Assembly: GCF_028640845.1 (NCBI RefSeq)
Contig: NC_080539.1
Location: 369,873,233 to 369,937,232 of the forward strand
Length of the DNA: 64,000 nucleotides
DNA from: Ahaetulla prasina
Taxonomy: Eukaryota > Chordata > Lepidosauria > Squamata > Colubridae
Direction of reading: 5' to 3'
Below the pieces are notes generated by a model. That model was not told the DNA's origin. It saw nothing but the letters and a program-made list of their open reading frames with translations, and searched no databases. Position 1 is the stretch's first letter. Each line of letters starts with the position of its first letter. Below, piece after piece: positions 33,490 to 44,760 of this stretch. The position numbers and the translations under genes were made by a program.

Positions 33490-33835
33490 CAAGAGAAAGG
33501 AGAGAGGGGGAAAAAAAGAATGGGAAAGGAAGAAAAAGAAAGAAAAAAGAGAGAGGAGAGAGAGAAAGAAGAAAGGAAGGAAGGATGGAAAGAAAGGAAG
33601 GAAGGGAGAGAAAGAAGGAAGAAAGGAAGGATGGAAAGAAAGGAAGGGAGGGAGGGAGGGAGGAAGAGAAAGAAGAAGGAAGGATGGAAAGGAAGAAAGG
33701 GAGAGAAAGAAGGAAGAAAGGAAGGATGGAAAGAAAGGAAGGAAGAGAGAGAAAGAGAAAAATGAAGAAAAAGAAAGAAAGAAAGAAAGAAAGAAGGAAG
33801 GAAAGAAGGAAGGAAGGAGGGAAGGGAAAGCAAAC
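33490..33835. repeat. GGAA/GAAA polypurine tract
   Basis: About 340 bp of almost unbroken purines on the plus strand (ggaaggaagg, gaaagaaaga and agaagaaagg units), with possible triplex-forming potential. The long low-complexity frames here are artefacts of composition. Confidence 0.93.
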
Positions 33836-34019
33836 CCCCAGAATTGCTCAAAGGTGAGATGGGTGGCATAAACATTTAATAAATAAATAAAATTAAAATG
33901 GGCTTCGGTTTTTGGACAGAGGGGAAGAACCGAGAACCAGAATCCAACTGACATAAACACCCTTGGAATGGTGTGGGAGAAGGAATGGATTCCCAGAGGA
34001 AAAAATTGCAGACTACAAT

Positions 34020-34270
34020 AACCAGGAGCACCGCTCAGGTGACCCTGAGGACACAGGTAAACCTCCAAGTAGCCTCAACGACCCTCTCAAAGGATGCAAA
34101 TGACCAGCTGTCTGCAAGGAATATAAATCCTTCCGTTCCCCACCATCTAGTCAGAGCTGAAGAAGCTTCTTGGATGAGAAGTGAAACCTCTTCAAAGAAA
34201 AACGAAACGAAACAAGGAAGTCCAGTTGCCTCTTGAAAAAAGCACCTTTGGGACAATCATGGCCTGGATG
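34020..34270 (+). mobile_element. Penelope-like 3' end fragment with hammerhead-like block
   Basis: Contains agagctgaagaagcttcttg and gatgagaagtgaaacctctt, preceded by caaggaatataaatcctt, which also precedes the block at 58540. No coding part remains. Confidence 0.45.
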
Positions 34271-34595
34271 ACTGAGAATCTCTACATAATCCAACTGAGA
34301 ACTACTTTTAAGGCAGTAATTGGGGGGGCGGGGAGTCTTTAATTCAGAGGATTTGATTCCTGGGGAGGGGTGAGAGGGAAATTTGGCTTATAGAGGCCTT
34401 GAGCTTCCTATCACCTGCATTTGAACAGATAGTCCTGTCCTTCTGTTTTGGTTTGCAAAGGAGGGGGCTGTTCTCCCTGCTCCTTTTATGTATTGGGGGG
34501 GGGCATAGGGGAAGCGGGAACCATTTGCAGCTTTGCCTCACAGGACTCGCTGCTCTCCTTGGAAGGACCCCGCCGATCGCGAGCGCGAAACTTAC

Positions 34596-34659
34596 CATCA
34601 CGTAATGGCGCTGCATCTCCGACTTTTCGCTGGCCAGCTTGTCGCATTCCAACTTCAGG
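34596..34659 (-). CDS. TLE5: TLE5 coding exon 3 (residues 42-63)
   Basis: The acceptor TTAACAG is followed by one base that completes the split serine codon, then LKLECDKLASEKSEMQRHYV and a methionine before the donor GTAAGT. The length of 64 nt returns the frame to phase 0. The ECDKLASEKSEMQRHY stretch is the most conserved part of the Groucho Q-domain helix. The D in ECDK and S in EKSE are, from memory, the TLE5-type residues, where TLE1-4 tend to have E and T. This supports the paralogue call. Confidence 0.95.
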
Positions 34660-35234
34660 CTGTTAAGAAAGAGGGAAATTGGGGAGGTGGGTACAGGGGA
34701 GGATGAAGTGAGTGTGTGTGTGTGGGGAAACGGGCTTGTCTGCCGTTGGAAACCCTGCCCGACTTCCGTTCAGTGACCGTTCAAAGTTAAAATAGCACGG
34801 GGAAAAAAAAAGTGACCGATCACGGGGTCCTCGCACTTACGACCGTTGTAGCGTCTGCCAGTCAGGTGAGCGAAACTCGGGCACCTGTTTCTGAGCTTGA
34901 GATCTCATACCATCCTCTAGCTTTTTTTTTTTTAAAGTTATTTTTTATAAAAACAACAACAACAAAATGCGGTTTATAAAATAGGCCTCCGTTTCCAACT
35001 GCATCCGGATTTTAAAAATGTTTAAGCATCCGATTTTCAGTGTTTCAGATTATTGCAAAAATAATGGGAGTCCTTTGCCAAATACATAGAAAAGGGATCT
35101 CAAAAAGAGAGGCGAGGCAGATCCGGGGATCAGACTGGGATCTCTTAGAGAAGATCTCTGGATGATCTGCAACAGACTGGCAGGCAAGCATGTTTTGACT
35201 TCAAATGCGGGCTTGCCACACTTGGTAAAACTGT

Positions 35235-35400
35235 GGACTTCAACTCCCAGAATTCCCACTCCTGATTTAAGGCGTTGAATCATAAAGCTTGCTGACTGAG
35301 GAATTCCGGGAATTGAAGTCCACCCATAGCTTAAGGCACGTGCTGGCTGGGGAATTCTGGGAATTCTTGAAGTTGCTGAGGGTGAGAAACACTATTCTAT
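35235..35400. repeat. Foldback half-arms
   Basis: ggacttcaactcccagaatt, then two right-arm versions (gaattccgggaattgaagtc; ggggaattctgggaattc). Confidence 0.65.
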
Positions 35401-35609
35401 AGGATCTCCCGGTGACATTTTAACATCGCTGCACCAAGACTTGCACGCTGCTGAGATCCTCATAAGCAAAAATGGTGCAAATCTATGCCTCAGCGTTAGC
35501 CCCATGGGATCCAACCTTCTTTTCGATTTCACCAGCTCCCACACCCTGGCCTAGAAATCATCGTTCGCACAACCGCGGGCTGAAAGCTGGAGAAAAGTGG
35601 GCGATTTAC

Positions 35610-35707
35610 CTGTGATACTGTGCCTGCAGCAACTGGAACTCGTCTTTAATCCGGTCGCAGGAATCGGAAGTTGTGAACTTCAACTGCTGAGGCAGATGAG
35701 AAGAGGC
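35610..35707 (-). CDS. TLE5: TLE5 coding exon 2 (residues 10-41 plus two bases of codon 42)
   Basis: The acceptor TTTCAG precedes codons for [11 protein letters not shown], and the exon runs on through [16 protein letters not shown] to a donor AG/GTAAAT. It is 98 nt long, so it ends in phase 2, which fits the phase of exon 3. It encodes the first part of the Q domain, the helical region through which Groucho/TLE proteins oligomerise and contact partners such as TCF/LEF. As far as I recall, residue 10 is glycine in mammalian TLE5 and is alanine here; the rest matches closely. Confidence 0.95.
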
Positions 35708-35885
35708 CTGAAACAGAATTGGGGTGGGGGGTGTGAGGGGTTTTTAGCCAACTAAAAAACGACCCTGGGAGCCTGCTTTAATTGTTTGATTTGGTATGTT
35801 GTTAATTGCCTGCTCAGGATGCTAGTCCTCAAGACTTCACCGAAGAAACCGTCCACTGCACTATGACATAAATGGTGGTTTAGGG

Positions 35886-35982
35886 CAGGGGTCTGCAAAT
35901 TTGGCTCTTTTAAGACTTGTGGACTTCAACTCCCAGAGTTGAAGTCCACAAGTTTTAAAAGAGCCAAGTTTGCAGACCCCTG
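35886..35982. repeat. Near-perfect palindrome, foldback element without loop
   Basis: The two halves (caggggtctgcaaatttggc...acttcaactc and the inverse) meet around cccaga with almost no spacer. The only mismatch I see is cttttaagactt against agttttaaaag. Confidence 0.88.
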
Positions 35983-36398
35983 GTTTAGGGGGTACGGTGA
36001 CCATGTTTACAACGCACCTTAAATTATGATGTGCTTCACCTGGTTTCAGCTTAACCAAGACTACTCAAGCTATCATTCGACATAATCCAAGATGTAATCA
36101 ATCATCAATCCTCAATATATTTTACACAGCAACATTTTGAGAACCGGTTTGGACTAGCAGCGGAGATTTTGAACTAGAAAACCAAGAAGTCAGGAGCTGG
36201 CGGACGTTAGGCCAATCCCTTTCTCTGTCCAACCCACCCCACAGGGTTGTTGTTATGGGGGAAACAGGAGGTGGGAGCTGCCTTGAGTTACACAGACAAA
36301 TCTCATTATAAAATGAACGTTTTGGCTACCTGAAAAGCAAGCAAACAAAAAAAAAAAAAACAACGCAGGATAAAATACAGATCCTATCTCAGGCCTAC

Positions 36399-36735
36399 AG
36401 GTAGTCCTCGACATACGACCACAATTGAGCCCCAAAATGTATGTTGCTAAGTGAGAAATCTGTCAAGTGACTTTTGCCCCATTTTACAGCTTTCCTTGCC
36501 ACATTCGTTAAGTGAATCACTGCAGTTTCGTCGAGTAAGTAACAACGGTTGTTAAGTGAATCTGGCTTCCCCGTTGACGTTGCTCCGTCATAAACGCGAG
36601 TCAGTTGTCAAGCGCATCTGAATGCAAGTCATATGACCATGGGGAACGTTGCAACGGTCGTAAGTGTAAAAAACGGTCCTAAATCAGTGCCGTCGTAACT
36701 TCAAACAGTCACAAAGTAGACTGTGGTAAGTGGAA
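36399..36735. repeat. gtcctcgacttacgac repeat copy
   Basis: Begins caggtagtcctcgacatacg and runs through gttaagtgaatctggcttcc to the tgtggtaagtgg end. Confidence 0.7.
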
Positions 36736-37208
36736 CAATGGGATGTACCATTTCTGAGTTGGGGGGGGGAGTTGTTGGTAAGTTCAGAGACAGACACTCA
36801 ATTTCTGAACACTGTGGGGGGGTTTTTCTTCCTCTTCATCAATTTCATAAAACGAAGCCGTTTTGGGACACGCCTTTTCCTTCGAAGGAATTAATTTTCT
36901 ACGTGGGGCGAGCGCTAAAACGGGATAATTTCTACCTGCAGGTTGGACTGCATCTAATCATTCAAACACAACTCACCTCACCTGTTGGGTAAAGCGATGC
37001 ACATTACTGTCCATCCATCCGGACTGCAATAATCTCTGTTGCCACCAGATGGCAGCAAAGAGATCCGGAAAGATCTATTTGCTGCCCTCAAGTGGGCTGG
37101 ATTGTTTTAAAATTCATTGTTCCTTCCCAACTCCAATGGACTCTGGATGGCGGTACAAATAGTTCACCCCTTGTGAATATTTATTTAACGAATGTCTGAA
37201 GTTACATC

Positions 37209-39082
37209 AATGGTTTATCACCAATCGGAGACGACTTCCGGTGTCCAGGGGCAACGGGTCGTCTGGAGGCTTCTCTTGCCCCCAGCGCCCGAATCCGGCC
37301 GCCGCCGAGGCCCCCAGGGGCCAGGTGTTCCGAAAAGGACACCTGCCGCACGGACGGCTCGCCAGGGGTCTCCCAGCCGACATACAGGACTGGGGGACCG
37401 ATGCTGGCGCGTCCTAGGCTCGGCGGGGTTCGAGGCCACGGGCCACGCCATGATTTTGGTCGTCGCCTGGGCCGCTGTGCCCGGTGACACCGGGGCTTTG
37501 GATTTATAACTGCAGCAGCCTGGTGGTGAACAGGGAACGGAGAAGAATTGAGGAATGGAGAAGGGAAGGGGATATCGGTAAACGCGAGTGGAGTGCCCGG
37601 AGTGCGGGGGTTTTCTCCCCTGCGGCTGGAAGGAGCACGAGTCATTCTGGAGAGAGGAGAACTTAAAATAAGAAGATTACTGGTTTTGTGGAGCTCTGGA
37701 GAGAAGAGGTGATGGAGAAATTTAGGAGGGAGGTTTGAGGCCCCCCTCCTCTGGGGAACAGTGGTGGCGTCCAGCTCCCGCCTTCACTATGAGAATCTTG
37801 ATGACATCACTTCCCTCCGGCTTCCTGGTTGACTAACTGTACTCTGGACTCGTTGCTCCTGTGAGTGCCCCCTGGTGGATCCGGAGGAAATTACAAGGAT
37901 ACTGTGCTTGCCTGAGGATTTTGAATTTTTTTTCCAAATGGCAAAGGTCAGAGACCAACTGCTGGAGAGATGGAGAGAATTCTGGAAAAGTTATCCAATA
38001 TGGACAAGAAACTGGATGATTTGCAAAGAGGCCAAACGGAAATAAGAGCAGAAATTGTGACTATCCAAAAGGATTTAAAGGATACTCAACAAGTCTCAGC
38101 AGAAAACAAGCAGAAAGTGGAAGGTCTGAGGGTGAGATGCGGCAGTGCAGAAAAGAGAGGAGACGACAGGCAATGCTGTGCTTGGACTACAGATGGATAA
38201 AATGTCTTATTTCCTTAGGTTTCAAAATTTGGAAGAAGTGGACCAAGAAGATTTGAGAGATGTTGTGACTAAATTGTTGGGAGAATTTCTTGGGAGAGGT
38301 GTTGATTTCATGAATTGGGATCTGGATCGAGTTTATAGAGTTAATTCACAATATGCACGCACGCATGCAGTTCCCAGAGAGGTTCATGTCAAATTTGTGA
38401 GAAGAGAGACGAGAGATGAAATTCTTAGAAAACATAGGAGTGGGGCACTGACTTACAGGGGCAGGGAGATAGCCATTCTGAGGCAGATTCCCAGACAGGT
38501 ACGTGAAATGAGAAAGAAATATTACTTTTTGTCAAGCAAATTGTACCAGAAGGGAGTGGGCTTCAGATGGCTGATGCCAGAGGGATTGATGATTTTCCGG
38601 GAGGGCATTACGAAAAAATTAGTACAATTATGGAGGCTACGGCCTACGTGGAGGAACACAAAGCCCTCCTGGAATCAGATGACCCAGGAATTGAAGAAGG
38701 GAGGTTATAGACCGGGGGGCGGTGGCGCCTGCCGCTGTTGCGGCCCTGGAGTTGGGTCAGGCTGAACCCAGAGTTCTGAGATCCAAAACTAGGAAGTGAT
38801 AAAGATATTTGGTATTGTGTTGGTTTTCCTTATTCTCTTTTGTATGATATTCTGTTTATTCTTGACCCTTCTTTATTGCGTATGTAAGATTTGTAAACTT
38901 AGCTACTTCGTGTCACCTGCTTGCCATATGGCTGTTGTATGTGTTAAAAAATTTGAGTAAAATTCTTATCTAGGATAAGAAAAATGAAAATTTGCCATAC
39001 CTGATATGTATTTGTATATACCTTTTTTGACCAATAAAAACTTTTTGAACAAAAAAAAAAAAAAAATGGTTTATCACCAATC
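37209..39082 (+). mobile_element. ORF1-only L1 insertion (element 37227-39064) with 18-bp target duplication
   Basis: AATGGTTTATCACCAATC stands at 37209-37226 and again at 39065-39082 directly after an A-run, marking both ends of a target-primed insertion. Inside is a GC-rich 5' UTR of about 700 bp, then an L1 ORF1 in two frames: a coiled coil from 37970 (MERILEKLSNMDKKLDDLQR, IRAEIVTIQKDLKDTQQ) and, after a frameshift near 38140, the RRM and C-terminal domain (MSYFLRFQNLEEVDQEDLRD, VYRVNSQYARTHAVPREVHV, KFVRRETRDEILRKHR). A 3' UTR ends in ttttgaac and poly-A. There is no ORF2. The layout resembles the half-L1 (HAL1) elements of mammals. Confidence 0.88.
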
Positions 39083-39107
39083 CTCACAATTTTTTTTAAT
39101 TTTTTTT

Positions 39108-40919
39108 TTAATTTGAATTTATATCCCGCCCTTCTCCAAAGACTCAGGGCGGCTTACAATGTTAAGCAATAGTCTTCATCCCTTGTATATTATATACAAA
39201 GTCAACTTTTATTGCCCCCAATGATCTGGGTCCTCATTTTACCTACCTTATAAAGGATGGAAGGCTGAGTTGACCTTGGGCCTGGTGGGACTTGAACTTG
39301 CAGTAATTGCAAGCAGCTGTGTTAATAACAGACTTACTTAGTCTGTTGAGCCACCAGAGGCCCTAATTACGATTCCGTTGCGGTGTCCCAATAGGTCACG
39401 TGATCAAAATCCACTGGTATGTATTTACGGTGGTGTTAGATTCCTGGAGGATCATTTGTAACCCTCCCAGAGAACGAAGACCATGGAGGAAGCTGGATTC
39501 ATTTAATAACTGCACAATTCACTTAATGACCACAATGATTTGCTAAAGAAGTGTGGGAAAAAGATCATACAATAGGATGCAACTTGCTTCACGCCTGTAC
39601 TGCTTAATGATGGAAGTTTAATCCCAATTGTGGTCATAAATTGATGGCAAAGATTTGGCTTTTATTGATTTATTATTAAATACATGATACAGCCAGCTGT
39701 CCATCCAAAAGCGGCTATCTAAATTGCTCACTGCACGGCCCAGAAAATTTCTTTTGAGATGTCTGAGGCCTTGAATATCTTGAAAACTACGTTTCCCAAC
39801 TTCCAGACAGGTGGACTTCAACTCCCATAATTCTCCACAAATGGGCCACGCTGGGTGGTGAATTAGTGGAACAGAAATCTCACCCCTGCCAATGGCTGAG
39901 GCTGGAAAACCCTTGGTTTAAAGACCCTTTAAAACAGGGGTCTTCAACCTTGGCAACTTTAAGACTTGTGGACTGGCTGAGGAATTCTGGGAGTTGAAGT
40001 CCACAAGTCTTAAAGTTGCTAAGTTTGGAGACCCCTGTTTTAAAAGGTAGTCAACTTACAATCATTCGTTTAGTGACCAAAGTTACAATGGCACTTTTCA
40101 CACTTATGACCGTTTTGGGAGCTTGGCAATGATTAGTATTTATGACAGTTGCTATGTCCGGGGTTCCCAGCCGGCTTCCGACAAGCGAAGTCAAAGGGGG
40201 AAAAACTAGATTCGCTTAATGACCACATGATTCACTTAACAATGCAGTGATTCACTTAACAAAGGTGGCAAAAAAGGTCGAAAAAGGGGGGGAAGCTCAC
40301 TTCACAACGGCCACGCTTACCAACAGACATTTTGGGTTCAATTGTGGTCTCGAGGAGTACATTGCAATTTGATTTGTTTTGATATAATCCAGGTCCACCT
40401 GGATGCATCAGTTTGATATCCGGACAACTGCAAACAGATGCTTTAGAGCAAAGCTGGCTGGGGAATTCTGGGAGTTGAAGTCCTCCAGGCTTAAAGTTGC
40501 CAAGGTTGGAGACCCCGTTTTAGAGGAAGCATCAGATTTTAGCCATCCAGCTATTCTATCTGCCTTTAGCAACTGCAACGATTAGCGGTTTTGGCGGGCA
40601 TCAGTCCATCTCTTGCTTTGGGTAGTGATCCACCAAGATTACAGGTAGTCCTCCACTTACGACCACAACTGAGGCCAATGTTTATGTTGCTAAGTGAGAA
40701 ATCTGTCAAGTGAGCTTTGTCCCATTTTAACGACTTTTCTTGCTGCATTTGTTAAGTGAATCACGGCGGTTTCGTCGAGTAAGTAACAACGGTTGTTAAG
40801 TGAATCAGGCATCCACTGGCTTTGTTTGTCAAAAGGTTGCAAAAGATCCCAGGACCCTACAACCATCATAAATACGAACCATTTGCCAAACATCCAAAGG
40901 TAAAAAATTTTTTTGTTTT
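39108..40919. repeat. Tandem block duplication, copy A
   Basis: Begins with a minus-strand tRNA/L2 SINE (39108-39365) and continues through sequence repeated at 40920-42959. A foldback inside (39935-40037) has lost its loop and part of one arm. Confidence 0.82.
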
Positions 40920-42959
40920 TTTTTTGTTTAAAATTTATACCCCGCCCTTCTCCGAAGACTCAGGGCGGCTTACAATGTTAAGCAATAGTCTTCATCCCTT
41001 GTATATTATATACAAAGTCAACTTTTATTGCCCCCAACGATCTGGGTCCTCATTTTACCTACCTTATAAAGGATGGAAGGCTGAGTTGACCTTGGGCCTG
41101 GTGGGACTTGAACCTGCAGTAATTGCAAGCAGCTGCTGTTAATAACAGACTTACTTAGTCTGTTGAGCCACCAGAGGCCCTAATTACGATTCCGTTGCGG
41201 TGTCCCAATAGGTCACATGATCAAAATCCACTGGTATGTATTTTCGGTGGTCTCAGATTCCTGGGGGATCATTTGTAACCCTCCCAGACAAGCAAAGACC
41301 ATGGAGGAAGCTGGATTCATTTAATAACTGCACAATTCACTTAATGACCACAATGATTTGCTAAAGAAGTGTGGGAAAAAATCATACAATAGGAGGCAAC
41401 TTGTTTCACGCCTGCACTGCTTAATGACGGAAGTTTAATCCCAATTGTGGTCATAAGTTGATGGCCAAGATTTGGCTTTTATTGATTTATTATTAAATAC
41501 ATGATACAGCCAGCTGTCCATCCAAAAGCGGTTACCTAAATTGCTCACTGCACGGCCCAGAAAATTTCTTTTGAGATGTCTGAGGCCTTGAATATCTTGA
41601 AAACTACATTTCCCAACTTCCAGACAGGTGGACTTCAACTCCCATAATTCTCCACAAATGGGCCACGCTGGGTGGCGAATTAATGGAACAGAAATCTCAC
41701 CCCTGCCAATGGCTGAGGCTGGAAAACCCTTGGTTTAAAGACCCTTTAAAACAGGGGTCTTCAACTTTGGCAACTTTAAGACTTGTGGACTTCAACTCAA
41801 ACATAGAATATTCAATACGTTTGCAACAGCAGAATTGTTTGGGACCAGCAAGGCTGGTGCGAGAAAGAAATTTTGTGTAGTGGTGCTTATTTCCTTTAGA
41901 TTTCCTTATTTCTAGGTTGAATCTCTCCTTGATCAGTTTCCATCCATTATTCCTTATCTGGCCTTTAGGTGCTTTGGAAAATAGCTTCACCCCCTCCTCC
42001 CTGTGGCAGCAAAGCTGGCTGAGGAACTCTGGGAGTTGAAGTCCACAAGTCTTAAAGTTGCTAAGGTTGGAGACCCCTGCTTTAAAAGGTAGTCAACTTA
42101 CAATCATTCGTTTAGTGACCAAAGTTACAATGGCACTTTTCACACTTATGACCATTTTGGGAGCTTGGCAATGATTAGTATTTATGACAGTTGCTGTATC
42201 CGGGGTTCCCAGCCGGCTTCCAACAAATAAAGTCAAAAGGGGAAAAGCTAGATTCGCTTAATGACCACATGATTCACTTAACAACGCAGTGATTCACTTA
42301 ACAATGGTGGCAAAAAAGGTCGAAAAAGGGGGGGGAAGCTCACTTCACAACGGCCACGCTTACCAACAGACATTTTGGGTTCAACTGTGGTCTCGAGGAG
42401 TACACTGTAATTTGGTTTGTTTTGATATAATCCAGGTCCACCTGGATGCATCAGTTTGATATCTGGACAACTGCAAACAGATGCTTTAGAGCAAAGCTGG
42501 CTGGGGAATTCTGGGAGTTGAAGTCCTCCAGGCTTAAAGTTGCCAAGGTTGGAGACCCCGTTTTAGAGGAAGCATCAGATTTTAGCCATCCAGCTATTCT
42601 ATCTGTCTTTAGCGACTGCAACGATTAGCGGTTTTGGCGGGCATCAGTCCATCTCTTGCTTTGGGTAGTGATCCACCAAGATTACAGGCAGTCCTCCACT
42701 TACGACCACAATTGAGGCCAATGTTTATGTTGCTAAGTGAGAAATCTGTCAAGTGAGCTTTGTCCCATTTTAACGACTTTTCTTGCTGCATTTGTTAAGT
42801 GAATCACGGCAGTTGTTAAGTTAGTAACACTGCTGTTAAGTGAATCAGGCATCCACTGGCTTTGTTTGTCAAAAGGTTGCAAAAGATCCCAGGACCCTAC
42901 AACCATCATAAATATGAACCATTTGCCAAACATCCAAAGGTAAATTTTTTTTTTGTTTT
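40920..42959. repeat. Tandem block duplication, copy B
   Basis: The same order as copy A, beginning with the SINE at 40920-41180. It is longer by about 230 bp mainly because its foldback (41752-42079) carries a ~210-bp insertion resembling the inverse of a CR1 3' region (gatcagtttccatccattat...gtgctttggaaaatagcttc). A third SINE copy (42960-43205) follows. Confidence 0.82.
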
Positions 42960-43318
42960 TTTTTTGTTTAAAATTTATACCCCGCCCTTCTCCGAAGACT
43001 CAGGGCGGCTTACAGTGTATAAGGCAATAGTCTCATTCTATTCGTATATTTTTACAAAGTCAACTTATTGCCCCCCCAACAATCTGGGTCCTCATTTTAC
43101 CTACCTTATAAAGGATGGAAGGCTGAGTCAACCTCGGGCCGGGCTTGAACCTGCAGTAATTGCAGGCTTTGTGTTCTTAATAACAGGCTTTACCAGCCTG
43201 AGCTATCCGTGACCATGGGGATTGTAAGTGTGAAAAATGGTTGTAAGTCCCTTTTCTCAGTGATGTTGTAGCTTCGAACGGTCACTAACTGAACTGTTAT
43301 AAATCGAGAACTACTTGT
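42960..43318. mobile_element. Third SINE copy and end of the host repeat
   Basis: A minus-strand SINE (42960-43205) interrupts a gtcctcgacttacgac repeat that starts near 42685 and resumes at ccgtgaccatggggattgta, ending at ataaatcgagaactacttgt. Confidence 0.7.
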
Positions 43319-43599
43319 GTTTTTTTTCCACCTACCCGCATTCACTGTTGCAGGCCTCCTGTAATCCCTGGCTTGTTTAAACACAAATTTGTTAAATTAG
43401 TCACCCTCGGAGAGTCCAAACATCACCCACCTTAAGTTGTAACACAAAGAGTGCAAATCGCAAACGGCTAAGTTCAGGTTATTGGAAGGGAAAAGCCCAT
43501 TATGGCTTAATTGGATGTGGGCCTCACCAATCCAAACAAATTTTTACTCCAAAGTAAGAACGCTACACCTACATTAATTTATTTAATGGATTATGACTT

Positions 43600-44145
43600 A
43601 TGTTGTATTTTAATTTATGATTGTTAATCTTATACCCTGTACTTTGTTCTGGGAAGTCTCGGGGGGGGGGGAGGGAGGGGAAGGGGGGAGAGATGAAGGA
43701 TCAATGTAAAGGAATGATTGAAGATATGTAATTAAGAAATAGAAATAATTTGAAATGAAATCGGGGCTGCTCAGCTGCCATTTCAGAAGGGAATGGAAAG
43801 GGAGAGGAGAGAGTGAAGGAAGAAAGTAGGTAGGAAAGAGAGAGGTAGAAAAGGGGGAAAGGAGAGGAAGAAGAAAGGGGAAAGAGAGAGGGTTAGAAAG
43901 GGTGGAAGAGAAGAGTAGGGAAGGAGGAGAGGATGTAGAAAAGCGAAGGAGAGGAAGGATGAAGAAAGTAGAAGAAAGTAGAGAAGGGAGGAGGAAAGGT
44001 TTGTTAAGGAAGGAAGTGGTAGCTGGGCAGGTCCGAATAAGTAACAAATGAAAGTTAATGACTAATGTTGAATAAGAGACTGTATATTGAATAGGTTGTT
44101 GGAAAATGGAAATAAAACTTTTTTACTAAAAAAAAATAAATTATT
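43600..44145 (+). mobile_element. L1-type LINE 3' end with polypurine tract
   Basis: Same order as 597-1058: gttctgggaagtctcggg, a ggaagaaagg/gagaggaag purine run, tgggcaggtccgaataagt and gaaataaaacttttt. Confidence 0.6.
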
Positions 44146-44760
44146 TAATGCATTAATTTTCCCTTTGGTGCTAGAAAACTTTTATTTTGGGGCGTTCTTC
44201 AATAACGTCTACAAAATCCAGTCCTTTGGAAAACTCTTCAGTTATCCAAGCAAGATCTTCCTTTTCTTTCCTGGTTTTTCTACACAAAATCATCAGCCGG
44301 ATTTTATTTTAGGATCTGGTGACTTTTGCTGTATTCAAACCCCCAACCCCCCCCAAGATCCTGAACAGCTTTACCACAACAGCACAACCTGGGGTCACAC
44401 AAATCTTTTAAGTCCATTGACCTGGGCTCTGGAAAGGAAATTTTTTGAGTGGGTGGGGCAAAGCAAAGTTCCCTTTCCCTGTTGTTTTCAGTCTGGGCCT
44501 TCTTCCTTTTGAAAAGCAAAATTAAACCTGCTTTCCTGTAATCGGAAATCCGGTGGCCTTCCTCCCCCCTCCCCCCCCCGTTTCATTCTATTCTTTTACA
44601 TCCTACAAAAATCAGCTTTTATTTTATTTTTTTCCCTCTGCGGAGACTCATTTCCCACCAAGCAGAGGGCAGGCGGCTTAGGTTTCTGGCGGGTTTCATT
44701 CCTTTCATCTACTTCAATCCATCAGATATCAGAGTGCAAAGTAAGGGAAAGGGGGGGGGG

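Noticed and set aside
33292..34068. 258-codon frame rich in Ser, Phe and Pro on the minus strand
   Set aside because: It is the translation of the polypurine tract and disappears when that tract is masked.
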